A DNA stretch of 64,000 bases from Azohydromonas australica DSM 1124 (GCF_000430725.1 NZ_KE387203.1:265657-329656), one strand, 5' to 3'. Positions 1 to 10,691 are shown, numbered from the stretch's first letter. A program made the numbers and translations. Notes: a model not told the origin generated them from the sequence alone.

Positions 1-2381
<2,381 letters not shown>

Positions 2382-2387
2382 CGCGGG

Positions 2388-2393
2388 ATTTTA
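2388..2393 (-). promoter_or_regulatory. Candidate -10 element of dnaE
   Basis: Read on the minus strand, TAAAAT is followed by CCCGCG and then the dnaE ATG. A transcript starting about seven bases after the hexamer would begin at the A of the start codon. There is no Shine-Dalgarno, and I see no convincing -35. Confidence 0.45.
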
Positions 2394-2408
2394 CGGAGGG
2401 GGGCCTGA

Positions 2409-2414
2409 CAGAAT
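2409..2414 (+). promoter_or_regulatory. Candidate -10 element of trhO
   Basis: CAGAAT followed by CCCGCCC and the GTG start of trhO. It resembles the TAnAATCCC elements seen upstream of argD, the manganese riboswitch, DUF47-pit and the rhlE-type helicase. The predicted transcription start falls at or next to the start codon, as for the divergent dnaE. Confidence 0.4.
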
Positions 2415-2421
2415 CCCGCCC

Positions 2422-3162
2422 GTGAATTCCGTTCTCAACATCTCCGCCTACAAGTTCCTCCCCCTGCCCGACACGGGCGCGCTGCGCGAAAAGCTTCACG
2501 CCGAAGCCTTGACACGGGGCCTCAAGGGCACCGTGCTCCTGGCCGAGGAAGGCATCAACCTGTTCCTGGCCGGCGCGCCGGAGGCGGTGCGCGGCTGGGT
2601 CGCGCAGCTGCAATCGGATGCACGTTTTGCCGACATCGCGCCGAAGGAAAGCTTCAGCGACACGGTGCCCTTCCGGCGGCTGCTGGTGAAGGTGAAGCGG
2701 GAAATCATCCGCATGAACCACCCGGCCATCCGCCCCGCGCAGGGCCGCGCCCCGGCACTGCCGCCGCCCACCCTGGCGCGCTGGCTCGAACAGGGCCACG
2801 ACGACGACGGCCGCCCGGTGGTGATGCTGGACACGCGCAACGGCTTCGAGGTGGATGCCGGCGCCTTCGAGGACGCCATCGACTGGCGGCTTCAAAAATT
2901 CAGCGACTTCCCCGCCGCGCTGCACGCCCACCTCGACCAGTTCCGGGACAAGACGGTGGTGAGCTACTGCACCGGCGGCATCCGCTGCGAGAAGGCGGCG
3001 CTGCTGATGCAGGAGGCGGGCCTGGCGCACGTGTGGCAGCTCGAAGGCGGCATCCTCAAGTATTTCGAGGAGACGCACGCCCCGCGCTGGCGCGGCGCCT
3101 GTTTCGTCTTCGACGAGCGCGAAGGACTGGCGCCCGACCTGCAGCCCGCGCCGTCCCGCTGA
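2422..3162 (+). CDS. trhO: tRNA uridine(34) hydroxylase, rhodanese family
   Basis: TrhO (YceA family) carries out oxygen-dependent 5-hydroxylation of the wobble uridine (U34) in several tRNAs, the first step towards cmo5U/mcmo5U. The 246-residue product has the family layout: an N-terminal ferredoxin-like domain (KGTVLLAEEGINLFLAG, residues about 35-52) followed by a rhodanese domain from about residue 125. The rhodanese loop SYCTGGIRCEKA carries the catalytic cysteine at position 183. The GTG at 2422 is chosen because the protein then begins just before LNISAYKF, as in relatives; no ribosome-binding site is visible. Divergent from dnaE. Related rhodanese-only proteins exist, but length and the GGIRC loop favour TrhO. 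Confidence 0.9.
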   Translation: MNSVLNISAYKFLPLPDTGALREKLHAEALTRGLKGTVLLAEEGINLFLAGAPEAVRGWVAQLQSDARFADIAPKESFSDTVPFRRLLVKVKREIIRMNHPAIRPAQGRAPALPPPTLARWLEQGHDDDGRPVVMLDTRNGFEVDAGAFEDAIDWRLQKFSDFPAALHAHLDQFRDKTVVSYCTGGIRCEKAALLMQEAGLAHVWQLEGGILKYFEETHAPRWRGACFVFDEREGLAPDLQPAPSR

Positions 3163-3164
3163 CG

Positions 3165-4112
3165 ATGGGCATCCGGGCGGTGCTGGTACGCATGGCCGGC
3201 GTGGCGCTGCTGGCCACCTCGCTGCTGGTGGCGGTGTCGCATGCGCCGGAGCGCCCGCCGCAGACGCTGGTGGAGCGCTGGGGCGCCGCGCCCTCGCGCT
3301 TCATGGAGGTGGACGAGCGCGTGCTGCACCTGCGCGACGAGGGGCCGCTGCTGGATCCGCAGCCCCTGGTGATGCTGCACGGCCTGGGCGGCAGCCTGCA
3401 CGACTGGGAGGAATGGAGCCGGGCGCTGCGCAACACGCACCGCGTGATCCGCATCGACCTGCCCGGCAACGGCCTCTCGGACCCGGCCCGCGAGGGGAAC
3501 TACCGCAGCGAGGCCGACGCGCGGCGCGTGCTGGCGCTGCTGAGCCAGCTGGGCGTGGAGCGCATGCGCCTGGTCGGCCACGGCCATGGCGGCGAGGTGG
3601 CGGCGCAGATGGCGCTGCAGGCGCCCCGGCGCGTGACGCGGCTGCTGCTGGTGTCCAGCGCGCCGCAGGACCCGGAGACGCTGCCCCTGCCGCTGCGCGT
3701 GCTGCCCTCGCTGCCGCTGCCGCAGTGGCTGGTGACCTCGATGCTGCCGCGCCTGCTGGTGAGCAGCACGCTGGACTGGCTCTACGCCCCGGGCGCGAAA
3801 GTGACCGCGGCGCGGGTGGACCGGCGCCAGGAGCTGCTGCAGCGCGAGGGCAACCGCTGGGCGCTGCTGGAGCAGTGGCGCCAGCGGCCGAGCGAGCAGG
3901 AAAGCCAGGAGATGTTCAGCCGGCTGAAACTGCCCGTGCTGCTGCTGTGGGGCAACGAGGACAGCCTGACGCCGCTGGCCGAGGCGCAGGCGCTGCGCAG
4001 CAAGATCCCGGGCAGCCGGCTGCTGCTGCTCTCCGGCGTGGGCCACCTGCCGCAGGAAGAGGCGCCGGCGCGCAGCCTGGCGGCGGTGCAGCCCTTCCTG
4101 GAAGGGCACTGA
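3165..4112 (+). CDS. Alpha/beta-hydrolase fold protein, nucleophile serine absent
   Basis: A 315-residue alpha/beta-hydrolase fold protein with one N-terminal membrane anchor or signal segment (residues about 5-25). The oxyanion region reads LVMLHGLGGSLHDW. The nucleophile elbow, normally G-x-S-x-G, reads GHGHGG, so position 140 is glycine (codon GGC at 3582-3584) instead of serine. The other triad members look intact: D266 in WGNEDSLTP and H294 in GVGHLPQEE. It starts two bases after trhO stops and probably shares its transcript. The ATG at 3165 is preferred over upstream in-frame codons inside trhO. It may be a non-catalytic fold member or a recently inactivated enzyme; no substrate can be named. 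Confidence 0.85.
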   Translation: MGIRAVLVRMAGVALLATSLLVAVSHAPERPPQTLVERWGAAPSRFMEVDERVLHLRDEGPLLDPQPLVMLHGLGGSLHDWEEWSRALRNTHRVIRIDLPGNGLSDPAREGNYRSEADARRVLALLSQLGVERMRLVGHGHGGEVAAQMALQAPRRVTRLLLVSSAPQDPETLPLPLRVLPSLPLPQWLVTSMLPRLLVSSTLDWLYAPGAKVTAARVDRRQELLQREGNRWALLEQWRQRPSEQESQEMFSRLKLPVLLLWGNEDSLTPLAEAQALRSKIPGSRLLLLSGVGHLPQEEAPARSLAAVQPFLEGH

Positions 4113-4125
4113 GCACAGCGGCCGC

Positions 4126-4845
4126 TCAGGTCCGCAGCGCCTTGAGCACCTCGGAGCGGAACTCGCGCTGGTACAGCACCCACAGCACGCCGGCGGTGGC
4201 GGCCATGAAGAACACCGGCGAGAAGAACCAGCCCACCACGGCGAAAGCCATGTAGTAGGCGCGCAGCCCGTCGTTGAAGGCCTCGGCCGCCAGCGCCATG
4301 ACGTGGCCGGCGCGGTCGGCGAAGGCCTCGCGCTCGGCCGGGGCGCGCTCGCCCATGCCGGCGAAGACGTCCCGGTCCGGCGCCGCCCCGACCAGCAGCG
4401 CGCCGAAGCTGTACTGCCGCAGGCTCCAGGTGAAGCGGAAGAAGGCGTGCACGAAGATGCCCGTGAGCAGCACCAGCTTGAGGTCGAAGATCAGCACGCT
4501 GGTGCGGGCGGCGAACGGGATCTCCTTGACCAGCTCCGCCACGCGCTCGGTCGTGGACAGCATGGCCAGCAGGCCGCCAATGATCAGGATGGTGGTCGAG
4601 GCGAAGAAGCTCGGCCCCGAGGACATGCTCTGCACCACCACGCCGTCGAGCACGCGGTTGTCGCGGAACGTGGCCTGCAGCATCCACTGCCGCCGCACGC
4701 GGTTGCTGGTGGCCAGCAGCGAGCGCTCGGCGAAGCCCTGGCGCCGCGCGAAGGTGGCGTAGCCCACCCACCCGACCAGGAACCAGGCCAGCGCCAGCCA
4801 GTCCGGCCAGGGCAGCCCGTTCAGCAGGTTGATCAGATTTTTCAT
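4126..4845 (-). CDS. DUF599 family inner-membrane protein
   Basis: A 239-residue membrane protein of the DUF599 family, function unknown. Hydrophobic segments lie at residues about 15-33 (WLALAWFLVGWVGYATF), 83-100 (FFASTTILIIGGLLAML), 120-140 (after SVLIFDLKLVLLTGIFVH) and near the C-terminus (YYMAFAVVGWFFSPVFFMAATAGVLW). The family-type stretch MLQATFRDNRVLDGVVVQSMSSGPSF is present in part as SFFASTTILIIGG. The start giving MKNLINLLNG is taken; in-frame sequence further upstream belongs to the neighbouring pirin gene on the same strand. Convergent with the hydrolase gene. Confidence 0.8.
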   Translation of the reverse strand: MKNLINLLNGLPWPDWLALAWFLVGWVGYATFARRQGFAERSLLATSNRVRRQWMLQATFRDNRVLDGVVVQSMSSGPSFFASTTILIIGGLLAMLSTTERVAELVKEIPFAARTSVLIFDLKLVLLTGIFVHAFFRFTWSLRQYSFGALLVGAAPDRDVFAGMGERAPAEREAFADRAGHVMALAAEAFNDGLRAYYMAFAVVGWFFSPVFFMAATAGVLWVLYQREFRSEVLKALRT

Positions 4846-4903
4846 GGGGCGCCACTGTAGCGACGCCCCGGGGCGGCTCCGGGCCGAAACGGTGGCCGGC
4901 CGA

Positions 4904-5605
4904 TCAGGACGCCAGGTCGAACACCAGCACCTCCGCGCCCTTCCCGGCGCACAGCTCGATGCGCGGCTCATCGCGCAGCATGGCCGCGTCGCCGGCGCGC
5001 AGGCGCTGGCCGTTGATTTCCACGCTGCCGCGCGCCACGTGCACGCAGCCCAGGCGGCCCTCGTCCAGCGCCAGCGTGGCGGACTCCATGCCGTCGAAAC
5101 AGCCGGCGTGCAGCCGCGCGTCGGCATGCCAGCGCAGCGTGCCCTCACGCGCCTCGGGCGCGGCCACCAGCGCCAGCCGGCCGCGCTTGCGCGCGGGGTC
5201 CACGGCCAGCTGCGCGTAGCCGGGCTCGATGCCGGTTTCGCTGGGCAGCAGCCAGATCTGCAGGAAATGCGTGACCTCGCCAGGCGCGCCGTTGGTCTCG
5301 CTGTGGCGCACGCCGCGGCCGGCGCTCATCACCTGCACCTCGCCGGGCCGGATGACGCCGGCATGGCCCAGGCTGTCACAGTGCGCCAGCGCGCCTTCGA
5401 GCACGACGCTCAGGATCTCCATGTCGCAATGGCCATGGGTGCCGAAGCCGGTGCCGGGGGCGATGCGGTCCTCGTTGATCACCCGCAGCCGGCCGAAACC
5501 CATGCGGGCCGGGTCGAAGTAGTCGGCAAACGAAAAGGTGTGAAAGCTTTTGAGCCAGCCGTGGTCGGCAAAGCCCCGGTCCTCGGATTTGCGCACGCTG
5601 ATCAT
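4904..5605 (-). CDS. Pirin family protein (YhhW type)
   Basis: Bicupin protein of the pirin family; the E. coli homologue YhhW has quercetinase activity in vitro, but physiological substrates are unknown. With the start MISVRKSEDRGF, the metal ligands fall at H57, H59, H101 and E103 (FGTHGHCDME and GVRHSETN), the same numbering as in YhhW, which strongly supports this start. The product has 233 residues, normal for the family. It lies back to back with a LysR-type regulator, a common arrangement in which the regulator controls the pirin gene. TACAGT seven bases before the ATG, with no Shine-Dalgarno, suggests a leaderless transcript. Confidence 0.9.
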   Translation of the reverse strand: MISVRKSEDRGFADHGWLKSFHTFSFADYFDPARMGFGRLRVINEDRIAPGTGFGTHGHCDMEILSVVLEGALAHCDSLGHAGVIRPGEVQVMSAGRGVRHSETNGAPGEVTHFLQIWLLPSETGIEPGYAQLAVDPARKRGRLALVAAPEAREGTLRWHADARLHAGCFDGMESATLALDEGRLGCVHVARGSVEINGQRLRAGDAAMLRDEPRIELCAGKGAEVLVFDLAS

Positions 5606-5681
5606 GCAAACCACTGTAGGCAATCAACTCTGTAACCAAGCCGCCAAGGGCTTGAAGTGCCCGTTCAAATAAGATGAAGCC
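5606..5681. promoter_or_regulatory. Divergent pirin/LysR control region
   Basis: The 76-bp gap holds an interrupted dyad, TTGAA-N7-TTCAA (5652-5668), a plausible LysR-type operator. For pirin (minus strand), TACAGT at 5613-5618 lies 7 bases before the start, with TTGGTT (5634-5639) 15 bases further upstream. For lysR (plus strand), TAAGAT at 5670-5675 lies 6 bases before its ATG. All assignments are by eye. Confidence 0.35.
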
Positions 5682-6671
5682 ATGATGAAGCGGCACAACG
5701 CCTTGACACCGGACGCCCTGGCGATGATGGACGCCATCGCGCGCTGCGGCAGCTTTGCCGCGGCGGCGCGCGAGCTGGGCAAGGTTCCCTCGGCACTCAC
5801 CTACAGCGTGCGCCAGCTCGAAGACGCGCTGGACGTGCTGCTCTTCGACCGGCGCTCCGGGCAGGCCAAGCTCACCGCCGCCGGCGAGGAGCTGCTCAGC
5901 GAGGGCCGACGCCTGCTGGCGGAGATGGAAGCGGTAGCGCACCGGGTGCGCCGCGTGGCCGGCGGCTGGGAGACGCAGCTCACGGTGGCGATGGACGGCG
6001 TGATCTCGCGCCTGACCATGTTCGAGCTGTGCGAAGCCTTCTACGCGCTGCGCCCTGCCGGGCAGGACGGCCCGGGCACGCGGCTGCGGCTGCGCACCGA
6101 GGTGCTGGCCGGCACCTGGGAGGCGCTGGTGTCGGGCCAGGCGGACCTGGCCATCGGCGTGGACGTGGACCACGCGGTGCCGGCGGGCATCGAGCTGCGC
6201 ACGCTGGGCGAAATCGACTTCGTCTTTGCCGTGGCGCCGCACCACGCGCTGGCCGCTCACGACGGGACGATCACCGACGCCGAGCTGCTGCGCCACCGCG
6301 CGGTGGCGGTGGCGGATTCGGCGCAGCGCCTCACGCCGCTGACGGTGAACCTGCTGCCCGGGCAGGACGTGTTCACCGTGGCCAGCCTGCAGGCCAAGAT
6401 CGAGGCGCAGCTGCGCTGCCTGGGCTGCGGCTTCGTGCCCGAGCCGATCGCGCGCGAGCACATCCGCGCGGGGCGGCTGGTGGTCAAGGCCACGCAGCGC
6501 AAGCAGACCCGTGCGCGCCTGGGCTACGCGTGGCGCGCCTCGGCCGCGCCGCAGCCGCGCAAGGCGCCGCAGGGCCTGGCGCTGCAGTGGTGGCTGGAGC
6601 AGCTGCAGAGCCCGGCCACGCGCCAGGCGCTGCTGGAGCGCCACTGCGGCATGCCGATGCCGGTGGATTGA
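5682..6671 (+). CDS. LysR-type transcriptional regulator
   Basis: A 329-residue LTTR. The winged helix-turn-helix occupies residues about 8-67 ([21 protein letters not shown]... [21 protein letters not shown]), with [10 protein letters not shown] ending the linker helix. A periplasmic-binding-like effector domain follows. It is divergent from the pirin gene with 76 bp between, which is typical of a regulator and its target, so pirin is the inferred target; the ligand is unknown. The second ATG of the ATGATG pair could also serve as start. A -10-like TAAGAT lies six bases before the ATG and no Shine-Dalgarno is visible. Confidence 0.9.
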   Translation: MMKRHNALTPDALAMMDAIARCGSFAAAARELGKVPSALTYSVRQLEDALDVLLFDRRSGQAKLTAAGEELLSEGRRLLAEMEAVAHRVRRVAGGWETQLTVAMDGVISRLTMFELCEAFYALRPAGQDGPGTRLRLRTEVLAGTWEALVSGQADLAIGVDVDHAVPAGIELRTLGEIDFVFAVAPHHALAAHDGTITDAELLRHRAVAVADSAQRLTPLTVNLLPGQDVFTVASLQAKIEAQLRCLGCGFVPEPIAREHIRAGRLVVKATQRKQTRARLGYAWRASAAPQPRKAPQGLALQWWLEQLQSPATRQALLERHCGMPMPVD

Positions 6672-6675
6672 ACCA

Positions 6676-7578
6676 GTGAACCCAGAGAAGAACTACGTCG
6701 GGCGCTTCGCGCCCTCGCCCACGGGCGCGCTGCATGCGGGCTCGCTGGTGGCCGCGCTGGCGAGCTGGCTGGACGCGCGCGCGCAGCGCGGGCGCTGGCT
6801 GGTGCGCATCGAGGACACGGACGGCCCGCGCTGCGTGCCCGGCGCGGACCGCGAGATCCTGCGCCAGCTCGACGTGCTGCATCTGCGCCCGGACGAGCCG
6901 CCCGTGTGGCAGTCGCAGCGCCAGGCGCTGTACCAGCAGGCGCTGGACGAGCTGGCCCAGCGCAGCCTGGCCTACCCCTGCGGCTGCACGCGGCGCGACA
7001 TCGAGGCGGCGCTCTCGGCCCAGGGCCACGAGCACCAGCGGCACGAGGAGCGCGTCTATCCCGGCACCTGCCGCGACGGGCTGCACGGCAAGCCGGCGCG
7101 CGCATGGCGGCTGCGCTGCGGCACGGAGGACGCGCCGGTGCGCATCGACTGGCAGGACCGGCGGCTGGGCCCGCAAGGGCAGGACCTGACGCACGCGGTG
7201 GGCGACTTCGTGCTCAAGCGCGCCGACGGCTGCTGGGCCTACCAGCTCGCCGTGGTGGTGGACGACGCGCGCCAGGGCGTCACGCACGTGGTGCGCGGCG
7301 AGGACCTGGCGGACAACACGCCGCGACAGATCTGGCTGCAGCGCCAGCTCCAGGTGGCGCTGCCCGTGTACCTGCACCTGCCGCTGGTGCTGGACGCGCG
7401 CGGGGAGAAGCTGTCCAAGCAGCATGGCGCGCCGCCGCTGGCGCTGGACGACCCGCTGGCCGCGCTGCGCACCGCGGGGCAGGCACTGCAGTTGCCAGAA
7501 GTGGAGGCCGGTGACGTGGACACCTGGCTGAAGCGGGCGACCGAGGCCTGGGCTCGGCGCTGGGTGGATGCCAGGTGA
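6676..7578 (+). CDS. gluQ: Glutamyl-Q tRNA(Asp) synthetase
   Basis: GluQRS (YadB) attaches glutamate to the queuosine base at position 34 of tRNA(Asp). It is a truncated GlutRS paralogue without the anticodon-binding domain, and the 300-residue length fits. The class I signatures are [14 protein letters not shown] near the N-terminus (HIGH-like) and EKLSKQHG (KMSKS-like) near residue 240. A zinc site is formed by the [10 protein letters not shown] and YPGTC segments. The GTG at 6676 is chosen because the conserved GRFAPSPTG then lies about ten residues in. It begins five bases after the LysR stop codon and may be co-transcribed, although the functions look unrelated. Confidence 0.92.
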   Translation: MNPEKNYVGRFAPSPTGALHAGSLVAALASWLDARAQRGRWLVRIEDTDGPRCVPGADREILRQLDVLHLRPDEPPVWQSQRQALYQQALDELAQRSLAYPCGCTRRDIEAALSAQGHEHQRHEERVYPGTCRDGLHGKPARAWRLRCGTEDAPVRIDWQDRRLGPQGQDLTHAVGDFVLKRADGCWAYQLAVVVDDARQGVTHVVRGEDLADNTPRQIWLQRQLQVALPVYLHLPLVLDARGEKLSKQHGAPPLALDDPLAALRTAGQALQLPEVEAGDVDTWLKRATEAWARRWVDAR

Positions 7579-7596
7579 GCAATGTTATGCACTTGC

Positions 7597-7614
7597 GGTA
7601 GGAAGCTTCCTACA
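7597..7614. promoter_or_regulatory. Dyad site A upstream of receiver-domain gene
   Basis: GGTAGG-AAGCTT-CCTACA; the central 16 bases (7598-7613) form a perfect palindrome. It lies 93 bp before the stand-alone receiver gene. A matching dyad, TGTGGG-N6-CCTACA, lies at 10330-10347 upstream of the DUF1328 gene. It is probably an operator for a dimeric regulator; the adjacent NarL-type regulator is the natural candidate (inference). Confidence 0.5.
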
Positions 7615-7706
7615 GCGAGCAGCCGCGCGCGACTACAGCCACTTCTTGGTGCATCGCCCTAACATGCGCCCACGCCGATCAGGGCGCGCACCACGACATC
7701 CGGCCC

Positions 7707-8102
7707 ATGTCATTACCACTGAGCACCTACATCGTCGAAGACAGTCCCGTCATTCGCGAGAACCTGATCGCGACCCTGGAGGAACTGGTGCCGCTGCAGG
7801 TCGTGGGCTCGGCCGAGGATGAGAGCACCGCGCTGCGCTGGCTGGCCGAGGCCAGCAAGCACTGCGACTTGATGATCGTGGACATCTTTCTCAAGGGCGG
7901 CACGGGCCTGGGCGTGCTGCAGGCGGCGCAGAAGCTGCGTCCGCTGACCAAGAAGGTGGTGCTCAGCAACTTTGCCACGCCCGACATGCGCCGTCGCTGC
8001 CTGGAGCTGGGCGCCGACGAGGTGTTCGACAAGTCCAACGAGATCGACACCCTCATCGCCTGGTGCATGCAGCTCGCCGGCGCCGCCGCCACCGACCACT
8101 GA
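7707..8102 (+). CDS. Stand-alone response regulator receiver domain protein
   Basis: A 131-residue protein consisting of one CheY-like receiver domain and no output domain. The acidic pocket is E11/D12 (TYIVEDSPVI), the phospho-acceptor is D59 (LMIVDIF), and the downstream conserved Ser/Thr and Lys are in VVLSNFA and VFDKSNE. It sits next to a head-to-head NarL-type regulator and CHASE3 kinase, so it may be a phosphate sink or alternative target of that kinase (inference). A palindromic site (7597-7614) precedes it. No clear Shine-Dalgarno is seen before the ATG. Confidence 0.88.
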   Translation: MSLPLSTYIVEDSPVIRENLIATLEELVPLQVVGSAEDESTALRWLAEASKHCDLMIVDIFLKGGTGLGVLQAAQKLRPLTKKVVLSNFATPDMRRRCLELGADEVFDKSNEIDTLIAWCMQLAGAAATDH

Positions 8103-8221
8103 AGCCGCTGCCGCGTCCCTGGCGGCATGCCCGTCGCCCTTCGACGCGCGGGCAGCGCGCACGCTGCTTGCCGTTGCCGGCAGCCCGTGCCCGCCGCGCG
8201 GGCCCGGCCCGGAAGGCCGGC

Positions 8222-8854
8222 TTACTGGATGAGGCCGTGCTTGAGCGCGTAGTAGGTGAGATCGCTGTTGGAGGACAGGTTCATCTTCTCCATCACGCGG
8301 GTGCGGTAGGTGCTGACGGTCTTGACGGAGAGCGCCATGTGGTCGGCGATATGCCCGATGGTCTCGCCCTGGGCCAAGCGCAGGAAAACCTGGAACTCGC
8401 GCTCGGACAGCAGCTCGTGCGGAGCCTTGTCGCCGCCGCCATCGAGCTGATCGGCCAGCAGCTCGGCCACTGCCGGCGTGATGTAGCGCCGCCCGCGCGC
8501 CACGGTGCGGATGGCCTTCACGATCTCCTCGGGCTCGCACTCCTTGTTGAGATAGCCCGCGGCGCCCTGGCGCAGCAGCGTGGTGGCGTAATGCTGCTCG
8601 GGGAAGCCGCTGAGGATCAGCACCGGCAGCTCCGGCGCGCGGGCCTTGACGGCCTGCAAGGCATCCACGCCGCCGTGGTCGGGCATGGACAGGTCCATGA
8701 GCATCACGTCCAGCTCGCCCTTGCGCAGCAGCTCCAGCGCCTCGCGACCATTGGCCGCCTCTCCTGTGACTTGCAGGTCCTCCTGCTCGGCCAGGAACTG
8801 CTTCAAGCCCGCCCGAACGATGGCGTGATCGTCAACGATGGCAACTCGGATCAT
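8222..8854 (-). CDS. NarL/FixJ-type response regulator (REC + LuxR HTH)
   Basis: A 210-residue two-component regulator. The receiver domain covers residues 1-120 (RVAIVDDHAIVRAG at the N-terminus, phospho-acceptor in VMLMDLSMPDHGG, lysine in GYLNKECEPEE). The C-terminal LuxR-type HTH includes LLSEREFQVFLRLAQGETI and KTVSTYRTRVMEKM. The start giving MIRVAIVDDH fits the family, and AGGTAGGTAG upstream can act as a Shine-Dalgarno. The start codon is only about 25 bp from that of the divergent histidine kinase, so promoters for each must lie in the other's coding sequence or immediately at the junction. Probable cognate partner of that kinase. Confidence 0.92.
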   Translation of the reverse strand: MIRVAIVDDHAIVRAGLKQFLAEQEDLQVTGEAANGREALELLRKGELDVMLMDLSMPDHGGVDALQAVKARAPELPVLILSGFPEQHYATTLLRQGAAGYLNKECEPEEIVKAIRTVARGRRYITPAVAELLADQLDGGGDKAPHELLSEREFQVFLRLAQGETIGHIADHMALSVKTVSTYRTRVMEKMNLSSNSDLTYYALKHGLIQ

Positions 8855-8879
8855 GGCTCTACCTACCTTTAGCCCTGCG

Positions 8880-10298
8880 ATGAAGAATATTCTGGCCACG
8901 ATGCCGAGGCTGGCGGCGTGGCTGGACCGCTTCAGCCGCAGCGCCTTCAGCTTCCCGCTGGCCCTGCTGGCGGCGCTGGGGCTGCTGTTCATCAGCGAGC
9001 TGTCCTACCGCCATGCCGTGCAATCCATCGAGCTGCTGCGGGTGCAGAACCTGGCGCGCGTGGCGACGCACCAGCTGCTGCTGGCCGTGGTGGACGCCGA
9101 GAGCGGCCAGCGCGGCTATCTGCTCACCGGCCGGCCCGAGTACCTGCAGCCCTATAAGAAGGCCGTGCAGGACATCCGCGACGCCACCCTGGCGCTGCAG
9201 CAGCGCTATGGCAAGGACGATGCCCAACGCCCCCAACTGGACAGGTTGCTGCATCTGGTGGCCGGCAAGCTCTCGGAGCTGGAGACCACGCTGGAGCTGC
9301 ACAACCAGGGCCGCGACCAGGCTTGGCGCGAGCTGGTGGGCAGCGGCATCGGCCGCGAGGCGATGCAGGCCATGCAGGAGGCAGCCGACGCGCTCATCGA
9401 CAGCGAGACCGAGGCCATCAACCTGCAGCGCGAGGACATCAAGGAGACGCTGCAGGTCAACCGCATCGGCGTGGGCACCGTCACGGCCATCAGCCTGCTG
9501 GCCTTCTTCCTGTACCTGCGCCAGAGCGTGGCGCTGGACCAGGAGCGCCAGTCGCGCCAGCAGGCGCTGCAGGAGGAGCGCGACCGGCTGGAGCGGCAGG
9601 TGCGCCAGCGCACGTCCGACCTCACCCACCTGGCGCAGCACCTGCAGACTGCGCGCGAGGACGAGAAGAGCCGCCTGGCGCGCGAGCTGCACGACGAGCT
9701 GGGCGCGCTGCTGACCGCCGCCAAGCTGGACCTGGCGCGCATCCGCTCGCGCCTGGTGCAGATGGGCACCGTGCCGCCGGAGCTCGGTACGCGCATCGAG
9801 CACCTGACCAGCACGCTCAACAGCGGCATCGCGCTCAAGCGCCGCATCATCGAAGACCTGCGCCCCTCGGCGCTGAGCAACCTGGGCCTGGTGGCGGCGC
9901 TGGAGATCCTGGCGCGCGAGTTCGAGCAGCGCTCGGGGCTGAAGGTGCAGAGCTCGCTGGAGGCGGTGCGGCTGACGCCGGCCAGCGAGCTGACGGTGTA
10001 CCGGCTGGTGCAGGAGGGGCTCACCAACGTCGCCAAGTACGCGCAGGCGCGCGAGGTGCGCATCACGCTGCGCGAACAGGGCCTCTGGGCCGTGGCCGCG
10101 GTGCAGGACGACGGCTCCGGCTTCGACACCCGGATGCAGAAGGCGTCGGCGCACGGCCTGCTGGGCATGCGCTACCGCGTCGAGGCCGAGGGCGGGCGGC
10201 TGCAGCTGCACAGCACACCGGGCCAGGGCACGCGCATCGAGGCGGCGCTGCCGCTGTGCGACAAGGCACCGGCACCGCAGGCCGACCCGGCTGCCTGA
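8880..10298 (+). CDS. CHASE3-domain sensor histidine kinase (NarX/DegS-like)
   Basis: Membrane histidine kinase. TM1 is near the N-terminus ([17 protein letters not shown]), followed by a CHASE3-type extracytoplasmic domain ([22 protein letters not shown]). TM2 ([17 protein letters not shown]) and a coiled coil come next. A HisKA_3 dimerisation domain ([20 protein letters not shown], His being the phosphorylation site) and a HATPase_c domain ([34 protein letters not shown]) complete it. HisKA_3 kinases usually pair with NarL-type regulators, matching the divergent gene at 8222-8854. Three in-frame ATGs compete (8838, 8853, 8880); the first two overlap the regulator's coding sequence, so 8880 is used here, with low certainty about the start. 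Confidence 0.9.
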   Translation: MKNILATMPRLAAWLDRFSRSAFSFPLALLAALGLLFISELSYRHAVQSIELLRVQNLARVATHQLLLAVVDAESGQRGYLLTGRPEYLQPYKKAVQDIRDATLALQQRYGKDDAQRPQLDRLLHLVAGKLSELETTLELHNQGRDQAWRELVGSGIGREAMQAMQEAADALIDSETEAINLQREDIKETLQVNRIGVGTVTAISLLAFFLYLRQSVALDQERQSRQQALQEERDRLERQVRQRTSDLTHLAQHLQTAREDEKSRLARELHDELGALLTAAKLDLARIRSRLVQMGTVPPELGTRIEHLTSTLNSGIALKRRIIEDLRPSALSNLGLVAALEILAREFEQRSGLKVQSSLEAVRLTPASELTVYRLVQEGLTNVAKYAQAREVRITLREQGLWAVAAVQDDGSGFDTRMQKASAHGLLGMRYRVEAEGGRLQLHSTPGQGTRIEAALPLCDKAPAPQADPAA

Positions 10299-10329
10299 AG
10301 CGCAAGGAAATCGTCCCGTCAAGGCGGCG

Positions 10330-10347
10330 TGTGGGCGCTGTCCTACA
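10330..10347. promoter_or_regulatory. Dyad site B upstream of DUF1328 gene
   Basis: TGTGGG-CGCTGT-CCTACA, the same half-site arrangement and N6 spacing as site A at 7597-7614. It lies between the histidine kinase stop and the DUF1328 gene, about 132 bp before that gene's ATG. Functional role is inferred only from the repeated occurrence. Confidence 0.45.
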
Positions 10348-10479
10348 GGCCGATGCAGGCCGCACCGACAGCGGCAGCCAGCCCCGTCCCATGCCGGGCA
10401 GGCCGGCGGGCACCTACGCTGGAAGCATCGTGAGGCCGCGGCTCGCGGCATCCCTCGCCACCCTTGCCCACTTCCAGCC

Positions 10480-10650
10480 ATGCTTGCCTTCGCCATCGTC
10501 TTCTTCATCGTCGCGCTGCTGGCGGCGCTGTTCGGCTTCGGCGGGATCGCCGCCGGGGCGGCGGGCATCGCCAAGATCCTGTTCGTGCTCTTCATCGTGC
10601 TGGCGCTGGCCAGCTTCCTGATCGGGCTGTGGCGGCACCGGGGCTCGTGA
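10480..10650 (+). CDS. DUF1328/UPF0391 small membrane protein
   Basis: A 56-residue hydrophobic peptide beginning [19 protein letters not shown], with two predicted membrane helices (residues about 2-20 and 30-50) around a glycine/alanine turn ([12 protein letters not shown]) and a basic tail (WRHRGS). Length and layout match DUF1328 (YtjA-like) proteins, often described as stress-induced membrane peptides of unknown role. A dyad shared with the nearby receiver gene lies upstream, suggesting common control with the adjacent two-component system. No strong Shine-Dalgarno is seen; start and stop fit the family closely. Confidence 0.85.
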   Translation: MLAFAIVFFIVALLAALFGFGGIAAGAAGIAKILFVLFIVLALASFLIGLWRHRGS

Positions 10651-10691
10651 GGCGCTGGCATGATGCGCGCTTTGCTCTGGAGACGCTCCGC

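Noticed and set aside
4846..5148. Upstream in-frame extension of the DUF599 protein
   Set aside because: It overlaps the pirin gene on the same strand in another frame; the family start is MKNLINLL.
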